From: Alphaproteobacteria bacterium
GTDB taxonomy: Bacteria > Pseudomonadota > Alphaproteobacteria > Rhodobacterales > Rhodobacteraceae
Length of the DNA: 64,000 bases
Direction of reading: 5' to 3'
Assembly: GCA_030425925.1 (NCBI GenBank)
Contig: JAUHZO010000013.1
Coordinates: 1-64,000 of the forward strand
The position numbers and the translations under genes were made by a program. Shown here one piece after another: positions 37,736 through 46,390 of this stretch. The stretch's first letter is position 1, and every line of letters begins with the position of its first letter. The notes below the pieces were generated by a model. That model did not search any database. It had not been told where the DNA came from and saw only the letters and a list, made by a program, of their open reading frames with translations.

Positions 37736-38086
37736 ATGGGCATTCAGCAATATACCAAAGACGGTGTTTTCGACCCCGCGGCGATCTCTGTGGCGGTCAA
37801 AACTACGCCAGAGGACATCGCGACGACCATTGGCCTGACATTCGCCGAACTCGAGGCAGGCATGCAAACACACCCGCAGGAAACTCAGAAGAAACTGCGC
37901 GAATTGGCCGAGATCCTGAACAAGGTGACCCCACGCTTTGGGGCCGCAGTCGTAGCCTATGCCTGGTTGCGGTCCGAACCGCTGGCCGGGTTTGGTGGCA
38001 TGACGGCGATGCACCTCTTGCTGCGTGGGCAAGCCAAGGACGTGTTGGACTACATCGACGCCGTGGATGCCGGTGTGCACGCCTGA
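37736..38086 (+). CDS. Antitoxin with MbcA/ParS/Xre toxin-binding domain
   Basis: 116 residues. The C-terminal half (LNKVTPRFGAAVVAYAWLRSEPLAGFGGMTAMHLLLRGQAKDVLDYIDAVDAGVHA read in parts) is the MbcA/ParS/Xre antitoxin C-terminal domain: the AWLRSEPLAGFGGMTA and GQAKDVLDYID phrases are diagnostic. The N-terminal part is helical and would be the DNA-binding region. Directly followed by its RES toxin, 11 bp away. It should neutralise the toxin and repress the operon. Confidence 0.88.
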   Translation: MGIQQYTKDGVFDPAAISVAVKTTPEDIATTIGLTFAELEAGMQTHPQETQKKLRELAEILNKVTPRFGAAVVAYAWLRSEPLAGFGGMTAMHLLLRGQAKDVLDYIDAVDAGVHA

Positions 38087-38097
38087 GCAAACCGGTC

Positions 38098-38610
38098 ATG
38101 CCGCTACAAGGAGGACGGTTCAAGGGAAGCCTTTTCAGGGCGATCAACCCTGTCTACGCCCGCGAACCGCTGTCCGGCGAAGGCGCGAAGCTTCATGGCG
38201 GGCGCTTCAATCCCAAGGGGGTCGCCGCGCTCTATACATCCCTCGACCCTGCGACGGCGTATGGCGAGGCCAATCAGGTCGGTCGGCGGCAGCCGTGCGT
38301 GCTGGTCACCTATGACGCGGACATAGGATCCGTTTTCGACGCCCGTGATGAGGCGGCGTTGAAGGCCTACCTGGTGACGCCGATGCTTCTGGCGAACCAG
38401 ATGTGGCGTTCCAACATGATTGCCGGGCGCGGCGTAGCTACGCAGGACTTCGCCCTGCGTCTCATGGAGGATGGATTTCACGGCTTGCTTGTCCCCAGCT
38501 ACGCAAGCGGTGCACCGGACCCTTCGCTGAACCTTGTCCTGTGGCGTTGGGACGTCGAAGGAACCATCCTGACGGTCATCGACGACGAAGACAGGTTGGG
38601 CCGGATGTAG
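38098..38610 (+). CDS. RES-domain toxin (NAD+-consuming)
   Basis: 170 residues from ATG 38098. RES family signature: LFRAINPVYAREPLSGEGA, HGGRFNPKGVAALYTSLDPATAYGE (conserved Arg, Tyr and Glu), and DLR-type end VPSYA...NLVLWRW. Characterised RES toxins such as MbcT and Pseudomonas Res phosphorolyse or hydrolyse NAD+, arresting growth. The gene lies just downstream of nadE, which makes NAD+. Codon use is slightly less GC-biased than neighbours, fitting horizontal gain. Confidence 0.88.
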   Translation: MPLQGGRFKGSLFRAINPVYAREPLSGEGAKLHGGRFNPKGVAALYTSLDPATAYGEANQVGRRQPCVLVTYDADIGSVFDARDEAALKAYLVTPMLLANQMWRSNMIAGRGVATQDFALRLMEDGFHGLLVPSYASGAPDPSLNLVLWRWDVEGTILTVIDDEDRLGRM

Positions 38611-38650
38611 GGGCCCTGCCGCGCCGGGGAACCGGCCGGTAAAAACCCCC

Positions 38651-39037
38651 TCACTCCCACCAGCGATCCACCATCGCGATATCGTCGTCCGACCAGCCGA
38701 AATGATGCGCGAATTCGTGCACGGTGACATGGGCCACCAGCGCCTCCAGAGTCACGTCCCCGCGCTCGCGCCATTCTGCCAGGATGGGTTCGCGGAACAG
38801 CCACACCGTGTCGGGAAAGGCCTGCGGATCGCTCACCGATTTCCCGGTCATGGGCACCCCGTCATAAAGCCCGGTCAGCTCCAGCGGATCGTCGATGCCC
38901 ATCTCGGCCAGCAGATCCTCCGGCGGCCAGTCCTCCACCCGCAGCAGCACCCCTGCCGCCGCGGCACGGAACGGCGCGGGAAAGGCGTCGATGGCACGTT
39001 CGGCCATCTCCAGAAAAGCGGCGGTGTCGGTTCGCAT
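38651..39037 (-). CDS. Small zincin-like metallopeptidase-family protein
   Basis: 128 residues from ATG 39037 (ATG 39046 possible). The HExxH motif is HEFAHHFG near the C-terminus, followed by a conserved Asp-rich WSDDDI segment; the central LTGLYDGVPMTGKSV is typical of this short metallopeptidase family (formerly DUF1025). The function in the cell is not established; no signal peptide, so cytosolic. It is divergent from the oxygenase gene at 39167. Confidence 0.85.
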   Translation of the reverse strand: MRTDTAAFLEMAERAIDAFPAPFRAAAAGVLLRVEDWPPEDLLAEMGIDDPLELTGLYDGVPMTGKSVSDPQAFPDTVWLFREPILAEWRERGDVTLEALVAHVTVHEFAHHFGWSDDDIAMVDRWWE

Positions 39038-39166
39038 GCCGCCCATATGGCGAAACCCCCGCGCCAGGAAAAGAGACATGTCGCTTTCCGCCCGGCCCGT
39101 CGCATTCGGCCGCGCAGAAAGCGGGCCGCGCGCTATCGTCCACGCCTTCCCGGATGGACCCTGCCG

Positions 39167-39718
39167 ATGATCGCCACACACCACGTCCCCGAGGCCTTCG
39201 ACCCGGCCGAATGCAGCCGCATCGTGGCGCTGGCCCAGTCCGCCCCCGCCGCAGACGCACGCCTTGTCGGGCAGCAGCGCCACCACAACCTGCGCCGTGC
39301 CGACCTGGTCTGGCTCGACGACGTCCCCGGGGCGGACTGGGTGATGCACCGCATCCTCGACATCGTGCGGCAGGCCAATCGCGCGGTCTTCGGCTTCGAC
39401 CTCGACGGCTTCGACGAAAGCCCACAGGTCGCCCGCTACGGCGCGGAACGTCAGGGCCATTTCGACTGGCATGCCGATATCGGCGACGGACGGCTCGCCG
39501 CGCGACGCAAGCTGACGATGGTGGTCCAGCTCTCCGACCCCAAAAGCTATACCGGCGGTGCCCTGCAGGTCAGGCCCTCGGCCAATATCGACGAGGCCCC
39601 CCGCGCCGTCGGCACCGCAACGCTTTTCCCCAGTTTCCTGCTGCACCGCGTCACCCCGGTGACGGAAGGCGCGCGCCACTCTCTGACCGTCTGGGCGCAC
39701 GGGCCCGGCTTTCGCTGA
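39167..39718 (+). CDS. 2-oxoglutarate/Fe(II)-dependent oxygenase (PKHD-type)
   Basis: 183 residues from ATG 39167. Jelly-roll dioxygenase with HxD (WHADIG), a distal His (FLLHRVTPV) and Arg (RHSLTVWAHGP) that complete the metal and 2-oxoglutarate site. The YTGGALQVRP loop is typical of the PKHD/prolyl-hydroxylase type. Substrate unknown (a protein residue or small molecule). Confidence 0.87.
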   Translation: MIATHHVPEAFDPAECSRIVALAQSAPAADARLVGQQRHHNLRRADLVWLDDVPGADWVMHRILDIVRQANRAVFGFDLDGFDESPQVARYGAERQGHFDWHADIGDGRLAARRKLTMVVQLSDPKSYTGGALQVRPSANIDEAPRAVGTATLFPSFLLHRVTPVTEGARHSLTVWAHGPGFR

Positions 39719-39721
39719 CCT

Positions 39722-39750
39722 CTGCTGCTTCTTCTTGGTGAAAATACCCC
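39722..39750 (-). repeat. Intergenic GGGGTATTTT...CCAAGAAGAAGCAG repeat, copy 1
   Basis: Read on the minus strand: GGGGTATTTT, two variable bases (CA), then CCAAGAAGAAGCAG. A second copy with GG as the variable bases is at 48171-48196 on the plus strand; 24 of 26 bases agree. It starts 4 bp after the oxygenase stop. Confidence 0.75.
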
Positions 39751-39811
39751 CTCGTCCCGTCTGACACACGCCCGCCGCCGGGCCAAAGCACCCGACCCGG
39801 TCCCAAGCAAA

Positions 39812-39839
39812 GGGGGCGCGGCCGTCAGGCCGCGCCCCC
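39812..39839 (-). terminator. Terminator of the MBL-fold gene
   Basis: 12-bp GC stem GGGGGCGCGGCC / GGCCGCGCCCCC with a 4-nt loop, followed on the minus strand by TTTGCTT, 28 bp beyond the stop codon at 39868. Confidence 0.75.
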
Positions 39840-39867
39840 CGGGGCGACGCGCATCAGCGCGGCGCAA

Positions 39868-40794
39868 TCACAGCATCAGCTGGTAGCTGTGCGGCACGTA
39901 CTGGAATCCCTCACCGCGGGGTTCCACATAGGCCAGCGCCGGCCAGGGCATGTGGTAGCCGATGAACGGCACCTTGTCGGCGGCCAGCATGCCCAGCACG
40001 CGGCGGCGCGACTGGGCAGCGGCGGCCTTGTCGCGGTCGAAACGGACCTCCCAGTCCGGATAGGCCAGCGACCAGACATAGTGGTTGGCGAGGTCGGCGA
40101 TCAGCATCAGCTGCTTCCCCTCGCTTTCCAGCATGTAGCCCATGTGGCCCGGCGTGTGGCCGAAGGCCGCCATGCCGGTGATGCCCGAGGCCACCGAACC
40201 GCCATCGCCGATAAAGGTCATGTTCTCGGCCAGCGGCATGACGTTCATCTTGAAGCCGTCATTGTCCATCGCCGCCCAGGCGTCGTATTCCACCTGGCCG
40301 GTCACGTAGGCGGCATTGGCGAAGGTCGGCGCGCCGTCGGTCATCAGGCCGCCGATATGGTCGCCATGCATGTGGGTCAGCACCACATGGGTCACCTGGT
40401 CGGTGGTGTAGCCGGCAGCTTCGACAGCGGCGGCGATGCCCGCGCCGTTCAGGCCGGTGTCGAACAGGATCAGCTCCGACCCGGTATTGACCAGCGTGGG
40501 CGTAAAGAAGAACTGCGCCGCGTTCGTGGGCAGGTTGTTGGCGGCAGAGACTTCGGCGAATTCCTCGGCCGACACGTTCATGCCGAAGATGCCCTGCGGC
40601 TCGTCCCGGGTGGCGGTGCCGGCAAGAAGGGTGTTGACCTCCATCCCACCCAGCATCACGCGGTTGACGCGTGGCACTTGCGCGCCCTGCATGGGCGCGG
40701 CATGGCCCGCGGCTCGGGCGCTGGCGGCGACGAAAGGAAGGGCGGCGGCACCGGCCAGGGCGGCACGGCGGGAAAGCTTGAAGGTCTGCGACAT
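39868..40794 (-). CDS. Tat-exported MBL-fold metallohydrolase
   Basis: 308 residues from ATG 40794. The N-terminus has a twin-arginine signal (SRRAALAGAAALPFVAASARA). The metallo-beta-lactamase fold has the dinuclear metal motif HMHGDHIGG, a second His in HTPGHMG and Asp in LIADLANHY. Resembles quorum-quenching lactonase/methyl parathion hydrolase-like enzymes, but the specificity is unclear. Acts in the periplasm after folding in the cytosol. Confidence 0.87.
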   Translation of the reverse strand: MSQTFKLSRRAALAGAAALPFVAASARAAGHAAPMQGAQVPRVNRVMLGGMEVNTLLAGTATRDEPQGIFGMNVSAEEFAEVSAANNLPTNAAQFFFTPTLVNTGSELILFDTGLNGAGIAAAVEAAGYTTDQVTHVVLTHMHGDHIGGLMTDGAPTFANAAYVTGQVEYDAWAAMDNDGFKMNVMPLAENMTFIGDGGSVASGITGMAAFGHTPGHMGYMLESEGKQLMLIADLANHYVWSLAYPDWEVRFDRDKAAAAQSRRRVLGMLAADKVPFIGYHMPWPALAYVEPRGEGFQYVPHSYQLML

Positions 40795-40913
40795 GGGTTC
40801 GCTCCTATAGGTGTCAGGTGACGGGATGGTAGCGCCGGGATGCGACGCTGTGTCAAAGGTCACGCATACGTGATGCTGCATCCCCGCACAGGTCCTGCGT
40901 GTTTTCCTCGACG

Positions 40914-41438
40914 TCAGCCCAGCGAGTACAGGCCCAGAACCTCGTGTTCGGCCCCATCGGGCCGCAGGCGGGATTGAAACAGCGCAAAGGCGCTGCAGGA
41001 AAACGGACCAAGGGCGGGCCCGGTCAAGGCGGCGATCAGGGGTGTCGCGTCGGCCCGTCCCGGCAACCGTGCCAGCGTGACATGCGGCCGAAACCGTCGG
41101 CGGTCCGGCGTCACGCCAGTGCCGGCCAGGCGCGACAGGATGCGGGCGTGCAGCTGCGTCAACGCCGCCCCGCCCGAGGCTGCCAGCCCCACCGCCTGCC
41201 CCTGCCGACCGCCAAAGACCGCAGGTTCGTGCAGGCGCAACGCGATGGCCGGATGGCGCAGTCCGATCATGGCGTCGTCGACGATCTCCGCCACGTCCCC
41301 GGGGTGCTCGCCCAGAAAGGCCAGCGTCAGGTGCAGGTTCTCTTCCGGCGTCAGCCGCCCCGAGGGCAGACGCTCCTGCAGCGCGGCCAGCACGTCCCGG
41401 GCGTCGTCCGGCAAGGTCAGGGCAAGAAACAGTCGCAT
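40914..41438 (-). CDS. thpR: RNA 2',3'-cyclic phosphodiesterase
   Basis: 174 residues. 2H phosphoesterase with both catalytic motifs, HLTLAFLG and HVTLARL, and the usual MRLFLALTLPDD start. It opens 2',3'-cyclic phosphates on RNA ends. It lies 10 bp after the PfkB-family kinase stop, on the same strand, so probably co-transcribed. Confidence 0.93.
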   Translation of the reverse strand: MRLFLALTLPDDARDVLAALQERLPSGRLTPEENLHLTLAFLGEHPGDVAEIVDDAMIGLRHPAIALRLHEPAVFGGRQGQAVGLAASGGAALTQLHARILSRLAGTGVTPDRRRFRPHVTLARLPGRADATPLIAALTGPALGPFSCSAFALFQSRLRPDGAEHEVLGLYSLG

Positions 41439-41448
41439 CGCAGGCAGG

Positions 41449-42396
41449 TCAGGCGTCGAGAGGGGTCACCTCGGTCCGGGCCAGCAATGTGGCCACGTCC
41501 CCGGCGCGGCACAGTTCGGTGCCGTCCGTCATCACGGCGGCGCTGGCGGCAGCAGCCCCGTGGCGCAGCGCCTCTGTCGGCAAGTCGCCACGGGCCAGTG
41601 ACAGCGCAAAGGCCCCGACAAAGCTGTCGCCCGCCCCGATCTTGGAGCGGATCGGCACCGGCACGGCGGTCACGTGAAAGATCCCCTCGGGCCCGGCCAT
41701 CACCGACCCGTCCGCCCCGCGGGCGACGATCACCCGGGTCGCGCAGCCGCGCTGGCGCAGGCGGTCGGCAAACCACGCGGTGTCGGCCCGGTCGGGCAGG
41801 CCCTGGCCCGAAAGGTCTTCGGCCTCGGCAGAATCCATCCGCAGGACGGCCAGTCCGCTCTTGCCGTGATCGGCCACGTGATCCAGCGCCTTGCCGGACG
41901 TGTCGGCGATCACCGTCCGCCCCGGCCCCAGCGCCGCGCACAGCCGCGCGACGATGTCGTCGGGCACACCCGGCGGCACGCTGCCGCTGAGCACAACCAG
42001 CGCATCCTGCGCCGCCTCCGCCTGCAGCTGCTCCAGGACCCGGGCCATGTCGGCATCGCCCCAGACCGGACCGGGCAGGACAAATCGAAACTGGTCGCCG
42101 AACTTGTCGGTCACGGCAAAACTCATCCGCGTCTCGCCCGGGGCCGGCACGGCCAGCACGTCGATCCCCTGCGCCGCCATCAACGCCGCCATTTGCTGCC
42201 CCACAGGGCCGCCCAGCGCCAGCACCGCGCGCGACGTTCCGCCCAGATGCGCAATCGCGCGGGACACGTTCACGCCGCCGCCGCCCGGCTCGGCCGAGGG
42301 CGCGGTGCAGCGCAGCTTTGGCCCGGCCTCGACCCGCGGCACCGTGGTGGCCAGATCAAGCGCGGGGTTCAGCGTGAGGGTCAGAATCTGTCGCAT
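41449..42396 (-). CDS. PfkB-family kinase, 1-phosphofructokinase type
   Basis: 315 residues from ATG 42396. It begins ILTLTLNPALDLATTV and has the PfkB signatures GGGGVNVSRAIAHLGG and KIGAGDSFVGAFALSLARG (GAGD catalytic Asp). This start is the pattern of 1-phosphofructokinase and tagatose-6-phosphate kinase (FruK/LacC/PfkB). No PTS or sugar genes lie nearby, so the role may be glycolytic (6-phosphofructokinase 2-like) rather than fructose-specific. Confidence 0.88.
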   Translation of the reverse strand: MRQILTLTLNPALDLATTVPRVEAGPKLRCTAPSAEPGGGGVNVSRAIAHLGGTSRAVLALGGPVGQQMAALMAAQGIDVLAVPAPGETRMSFAVTDKFGDQFRFVLPGPVWGDADMARVLEQLQAEAAQDALVVLSGSVPPGVPDDIVARLCAALGPGRTVIADTSGKALDHVADHGKSGLAVLRMDSAEAEDLSGQGLPDRADTAWFADRLRQRGCATRVIVARGADGSVMAGPEGIFHVTAVPVPIRSKIGAGDSFVGAFALSLARGDLPTEALRHGAAAASAAVMTDGTELCRAGDVATLLARTEVTPLDA

Positions 42397-42474
42397 CGCG
42401 CACAGCTTCGCACCCAGCGCGGATATGGACAATCCGCCTTGCGCGTGACAGGAGGCAAGCTCAGGAGATTGCCC

Positions 42475-43800
42475 ATGACCGTCACCCGTTTCGCCCCGTC
42501 CCCCACCGGATATCTGCATGTGGGCCACGTGCGCCCGATGCTGATGAACTGCCTTGTCGCGCGCAAGACCGGCGGCACCTTCGTTCTGCGCATCGACGAT
42601 ACCGATCCGGAGCGGTCGAAAGAGGAATATGTCGACGCGATCAAGCGCGATCTCGACTGGCTGGGCCTGCACTGGGACCGGCTGGAGCGCCAGTCCGAGC
42701 GGCTGGACCGGTATGAAGAGGCCGCCAGCAAGCTGCGCGAGATGGGCCGGTTCTACGAGGCGTTCGAGACGCCGACCGAACTGGACCTCAAGCGCAAGAA
42801 GCAGCTGAACATGGGCAAGCCGCCGGTCTACGACCGCGCCGCGCTGGACTTGTCCGACGAGGCCCGCGCCGCGCTGCGGGCCGAGCGCGGGGATGGCGTG
42901 TGGCGTTTCAAGCTGGACCACGAACGGATCGAGTGGGAAGACGGGATCATGGGCCCGATCTCGATCGACGCGGCCAGCGTCTCGGATCCGGTGCTGATCC
43001 GTGCCAACGGGCAGTTCCTCTATTCGCTGGCCTCGGTCGTGGACGACATGGAAATGGGCATCACCGACGTGGTGCGCGGCAGCGATCACGTCACCAACAC
43101 GGCGACGCAGATCCAGATGATCCGCGCCCTGGGGGGCGAGCCGCCGCGCTTTGCCCACCATTCGCTGCTGACCGGCCCGCAGGGCGAGGCGCTGTCGAAA
43201 CGCCTGGGCTCGCTCAGCCTTGGGGATCTGCGCGCCTCGGGTGTGGAACCCGAAGCGCTGATCAGCCTGATGGCCCGCCTTGGGTCGAGCCAGCCGGTGG
43301 AGTTGCGCCTGTCCCTGCAAGAGGTGGCCGACGGGTTCGACCTGTCGCAATTCGGCGCGGCCCCCACCAAGCTGGACGTGCAGGATCTTTATCCCCTGAC
43401 GGCGCGGAAACTGCATGGCCTGCCGTTGGAGGCGGTGGCCGACGACATCGCCGCGCTGGGCGTGCCCGCCGACAAGGCAGACCTGTTCTGGAGCGTCGTG
43501 CGCGAGAACATCACCGTGCGGCAGGACATGGGCCCCTGGTGGGACCTGTTCCGCGACGGGGCAGAGCCGCTGGTGGACGAAGGGGACGCGGATTTTGTGG
43601 CCGAGGCCTTTGGCCTGCTGGGAGAGCCGCCTTACAGCCCCGACACCTGGTCCACCTGGACCGGGGCCGTCAAGGACGCCACGGGGCGCAAGGGCAAGCA
43701 GCTTTTCATGCCGCTGCGCAAGGCCGTCACGGGCCGCGAGCGCGGGCCGGAGATGGCCGACGTGATGCAGCTGATGCAGGTCAAGCCGGGGCCACGCTAG
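42475..43800 (+). CDS. gltX: Glutamyl-tRNA synthetase
   Basis: 441 residues from ATG 42475, with AGGAG 9 bp upstream. The class I HIGH motif is in SPTGYLHVGHVRP, and the KMSKS equivalent is ALSKRLGS. Includes RIDDTDPERSKEEY and ANGQFLYSLASVVDDMEMGITDVVRG. A full anticodon-binding domain is present, so it is not the short Glu-Q type. Many alphaproteobacteria have two gltX genes; whether this one charges tRNA-Glu, tRNA-Gln or both is not visible. Confidence 0.94.
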   Translation: MTVTRFAPSPTGYLHVGHVRPMLMNCLVARKTGGTFVLRIDDTDPERSKEEYVDAIKRDLDWLGLHWDRLERQSERLDRYEEAASKLREMGRFYEAFETPTELDLKRKKQLNMGKPPVYDRAALDLSDEARAALRAERGDGVWRFKLDHERIEWEDGIMGPISIDAASVSDPVLIRANGQFLYSLASVVDDMEMGITDVVRGSDHVTNTATQIQMIRALGGEPPRFAHHSLLTGPQGEALSKRLGSLSLGDLRASGVEPEALISLMARLGSSQPVELRLSLQEVADGFDLSQFGAAPTKLDVQDLYPLTARKLHGLPLEAVADDIAALGVPADKADLFWSVVRENITVRQDMGPWWDLFRDGAEPLVDEGDADFVAEAFGLLGEPPYSPDTWSTWTGAVKDATGRKGKQLFMPLRKAVTGRERGPEMADVMQLMQVKPGPR

Positions 43801-43816
43801 GCCGGGAGGGCAGAAA

Positions 43817-45208
43817 ATGGCGGAACAGGCAAAATTCCTGACGGGCAGCCTGTTCCGGCATGTCACCGTGATGTCGCTGACGGCGTCGGTGGGCATCATG
43901 GCGATCTTTGCCGTCGATTTCATCGACATGATCTTTATCGCCATGCTGGGCAAGGCCGAGCTGGCCGCCGCCGTGGGCTATGCCGGGGCGATCCTGTTCT
44001 TCACCACGTCGTTCGGGATCGGCATGGCAATTGCCGCGGGCGCGCTGGTGGCGCGCGCGCTGGGGGCGGGGATCGAGGAGGTGGCGCGGGAAAAGGCCAC
44101 CCATGCGCTGATCTTCGGGCTGCTCTTCGGCGCGCCCTTTGCCGCGCTGGTCTGGGTCAACCTGCCCGCTTTGGTCGCGCTGATGGGCGCGACGGGCGAG
44201 ACTGCGGATCTGGCCGTGCAGTATCTCAGGATCATCGTGCCCACGCTGCCTTTTCTGATGGTCGGCATGACGGGCGGCGCGATCCTGCGCGCGCATGGCG
44301 ATGCGCGGCGCGCGATGATGGCGACGATCTATGGCGGCGTGACCAACGCGGTGCTGGACCCGGTCCTGATCTTTGGCCTCGACCTGGAGCTGACCGGCGC
44401 TGCCCTGGCCAGCGTGGCGGCGCGACTGGTGATCGCGGCCACCGGCCTGTTGCCGATCCTGCGCCATCACGGCGGTTTCACGATGCCCTCGCCCGGCGGG
44501 CTGCTGCGCGACCTGCGCCCGGTGCTGGCAATTGCCGTGCCGGCGATCCTGACCCAGCTTGCCACGCCCGTGGGCCAGGCCTGGGTGACCCGGTCGATGG
44601 CCGAGTTCGGCGAGGCGGCGGTGGCGGGCATGGCCATCGTGGGACGCCTGACGCCGCTGGCCTTCGGGGTGATCTTTGCGCTTTCCGGCGCGGTGGGCCC
44701 GATCATCGGGCAGAACTTCGGGGCCGGCGACGCGGCGCGCGTGCGCGGCGCGTTTGCGGCTGCACTTGGCTTCGTCGCGCTCTTCGTGGCGGCGATGGCC
44801 GCGCTGCTCTTTGGCCTGCGCGGCCCCATCGCGGCGCTGTTCGAGGCCGAGGGCGTGACGCGGGACCTGGTCTTTCTGTTCTGCGGGCCGCTGGCTCTGG
44901 CGTTCTTCTTCAACGGGGTGATCTTTGTCGCCAATGCGGCGTTCAACAATCTGGGCCACCCGTTCTATTCGACATGGATCAACTGGGGCCGCCACACGCT
45001 GGGCACGGTGCCGTTCGTCTGGCTGGGCGCGGCCTGGCTGGGCGCGCCGGGCGTGCTGATCGGGCAGGCGGTGGGCGGTGTGCTGTTCGGGCTGCTGGCC
45101 TGGGCGCTGGCGCGGCGCGTGATGACGCAGGGCGCAGGTGGCCGGGTGGAGCGCGCGCCGTTCGGGCGCGAGGGACGCCTGCACGCGCTGATGAACCTGC
45201 GGCGCTGA
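43817..45208 (+). CDS. MATE-family multidrug/sodium efflux protein
   Basis: 463 residues, twelve predicted membrane helices in two similar halves (for example GFVGIA-like stretches FAVDFIDMIFIAMLGKAELAA and VAGMAIVGRLTPLAFGV). Typical MATE order and length. Exports cationic compounds with Na+ or H+. It begins 16 bp after gltX; likely transcriptionally linked. Substrate unknown. Confidence 0.9.
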   Translation: MAEQAKFLTGSLFRHVTVMSLTASVGIMAIFAVDFIDMIFIAMLGKAELAAAVGYAGAILFFTTSFGIGMAIAAGALVARALGAGIEEVAREKATHALIFGLLFGAPFAALVWVNLPALVALMGATGETADLAVQYLRIIVPTLPFLMVGMTGGAILRAHGDARRAMMATIYGGVTNAVLDPVLIFGLDLELTGAALASVAARLVIAATGLLPILRHHGGFTMPSPGGLLRDLRPVLAIAVPAILTQLATPVGQAWVTRSMAEFGEAAVAGMAIVGRLTPLAFGVIFALSGAVGPIIGQNFGAGDAARVRGAFAAALGFVALFVAAMAALLFGLRGPIAALFEAEGVTRDLVFLFCGPLALAFFFNGVIFVANAAFNNLGHPFYSTWINWGRHTLGTVPFVWLGAAWLGAPGVLIGQAVGGVLFGLLAWALARRVMTQGAGGRVERAPFGREGRLHALMNLRR

Positions 45209-45219
45209 GATCGGGGGAA

Positions 45220-45241
45220 GGTGCGCTGTAGCGCACCCTAC
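45220..45241. repeat. GTAGGG-tagged palindrome, copy 1
   Basis: GGTGCGC-tgta-GCGCACC followed by CTAC. Its reverse complement is identical over 22 bp to 51131-51152. It lies between the convergent MATE and cyclotransferase genes and can fold as a terminator hairpin. Confidence 0.75.
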
Positions 45242-45801
45242 GGCGATTGGATGCGGCAGTTCAGCTGCGCCAGCCAGCGGTCGACATGGTCCTGTTCCCC
45301 TTGTGTCAGCCGTTGCGCGCGGGGATAGCGCGGCGTGGCGCGGTCGTTCAGGACGGGGGCCTCCCAGCCGTCGGTGGTGGCAAAGAAATGGTCCACACCC
45401 TCCGGGCCGAACTCTGTCAGGAATCCCTGCACGACCACGTCGAGATAGGACAGCAGGATCGGGTGATCCCCGGTCATCGGCACCATCCGTTCCGGCGCGA
45501 TGGCGTAGACGACGATGTCGGCGGCGTTGGCCCCGTGCTGCACCTGGTGCGCGGCGCTGTGGCGGGCATAGGCCGCCTCGCGCGTGTCGAGCGCGGCCCA
45601 GCCACCGGCACCTACAGCGGCGATCAGCCCGTCGATCTGCGCGTCCTCGTCCGGAACCACCGTCAGAAAGGCCGCCGCCCGCGCATCTGTCGCCCGCCAG
45701 GCCCGCCGCCAGCCGGTCAGGCGTGCGGGATGGGCCGGATCATGTGCATGGGTTCGGCGGTTCACCAGTGACCCGTAGCCGAAGAAATATGTATCGGACA
45801 T
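45238..45801 (-). CDS. Gamma-glutamylcyclotransferase-family protein
   Basis: 187 residues from ATG 45801. AIG2/GGCT fold: the substrate-binding FGYGSLVNRR at the start and a conserved Glu region (DTREAAYARH). The family forms 5-oxoproline from gamma-glutamyl peptides or acts on related amides. It diverges from the NsrR-like gene across a 91-bp gap with an FNR-type site. Confidence 0.85.
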   Translation of the reverse strand: MSDTYFFGYGSLVNRRTHAHDPAHPARLTGWRRAWRATDARAAAFLTVVPDEDAQIDGLIAAVGAGGWAALDTREAAYARHSAAHQVQHGANAADIVVYAIAPERMVPMTGDHPILLSYLDVVVQGFLTEFGPEGVDHFFATTDGWEAPVLNDRATPRYPRAQRLTQGEQDHVDRWLAQLNCRIQSP

Positions 45802-45819
45802 GTCTGAAATTTGCCTCGC

Positions 45820-45833
45820 TTGATGCAGGTCAA
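45820..45833. promoter_or_regulatory. FnrL/CRP-FNR-type binding site
   Basis: TTGAT-gcag-GTCAA matches the FNR-family consensus TTGAT-N4-RTCAA at every position. It lies midway between the divergent cyclotransferase and NsrR-like starts, implying oxygen- or NO-responsive control of one or both. Confidence 0.65.
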
Positions 45834-45892
45834 ACGGATATGCCTGCGCCCATGGCAAAAGGAAGCATCTTTTGGCCATGGCGGGAAGACCG

Positions 45893-46369
45893 GTGCGAGT
45901 CACGAAACGAACCAATATCGCGATGCGGGTGCTGATGTTCTGCGCCGCCAATCCGGGCCGTCTGGTGACGAAATCGGAAATCGCGCAGCGTTGCAACGCG
46001 TCCGAGAACCATCTGGCCCAGGTGATCAACCAGCTGGCGCAGCTGGGTTATCTGAAAACGCAGCGCGGCCGCAATGGCGGGCTTGAACTCGGCCGCCCGG
46101 CGCCGGACATCGTCATCGGCGACATCTTTCGCGCGCTGGAAGCGCCGGTGCCGCTGGCGGAATGCTTTGCCGATGTGGACAACACCTGTCCGCTGACCGA
46201 GGCCTGCCGCCTGCGCACCGCGCTGACCGAGGCTGCGCATGCGTTTTACGCGACGCTGGATCCGATCACGCTGGATCAACTGATGTGCGACAATGTCCCG
46301 CTTCTGGAAATCCTTGGCCCGGGGTGTGACACGGCCCGCAAGGCGGCGCTTGCCAGCGTGACGGAATAG
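45893..46369 (+). CDS. nsrR: Rrf2-family iron-sulfur regulator, NsrR-like
   Basis: 158 residues from GTG 45893, preceded by GGGAAG with 5-nt spacing; ATG 45878 is an alternative. The start VRVTKRTNIAMRVLMFCAAN matches NsrR. DNA-binding helix about 28-50 and wing KTQRGRNGGLELGR. Three cluster cysteines, Cys91, Cys99 and Cys105 (CX7CX5C), fit the NsrR [4Fe-4S]/[2Fe-2S] site. NsrR senses nitric oxide and represses NO-detoxification genes. Confidence 0.88.
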   Translation: MRVTKRTNIAMRVLMFCAANPGRLVTKSEIAQRCNASENHLAQVINQLAQLGYLKTQRGRNGGLELGRPAPDIVIGDIFRALEAPVPLAECFADVDNTCPLTEACRLRTALTEAAHAFYATLDPITLDQLMCDNVPLLEILGPGCDTARKAALASVTE

Positions 46370-46390
46370 GGCTAGCGTCGCCCCAGGTCA

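Noticed and set aside
43781-45184. 467-residue minus-strand frame opposite the MATE gene
   Set aside because: His/Arg/Gln-rich antisense shadow of a membrane protein gene.
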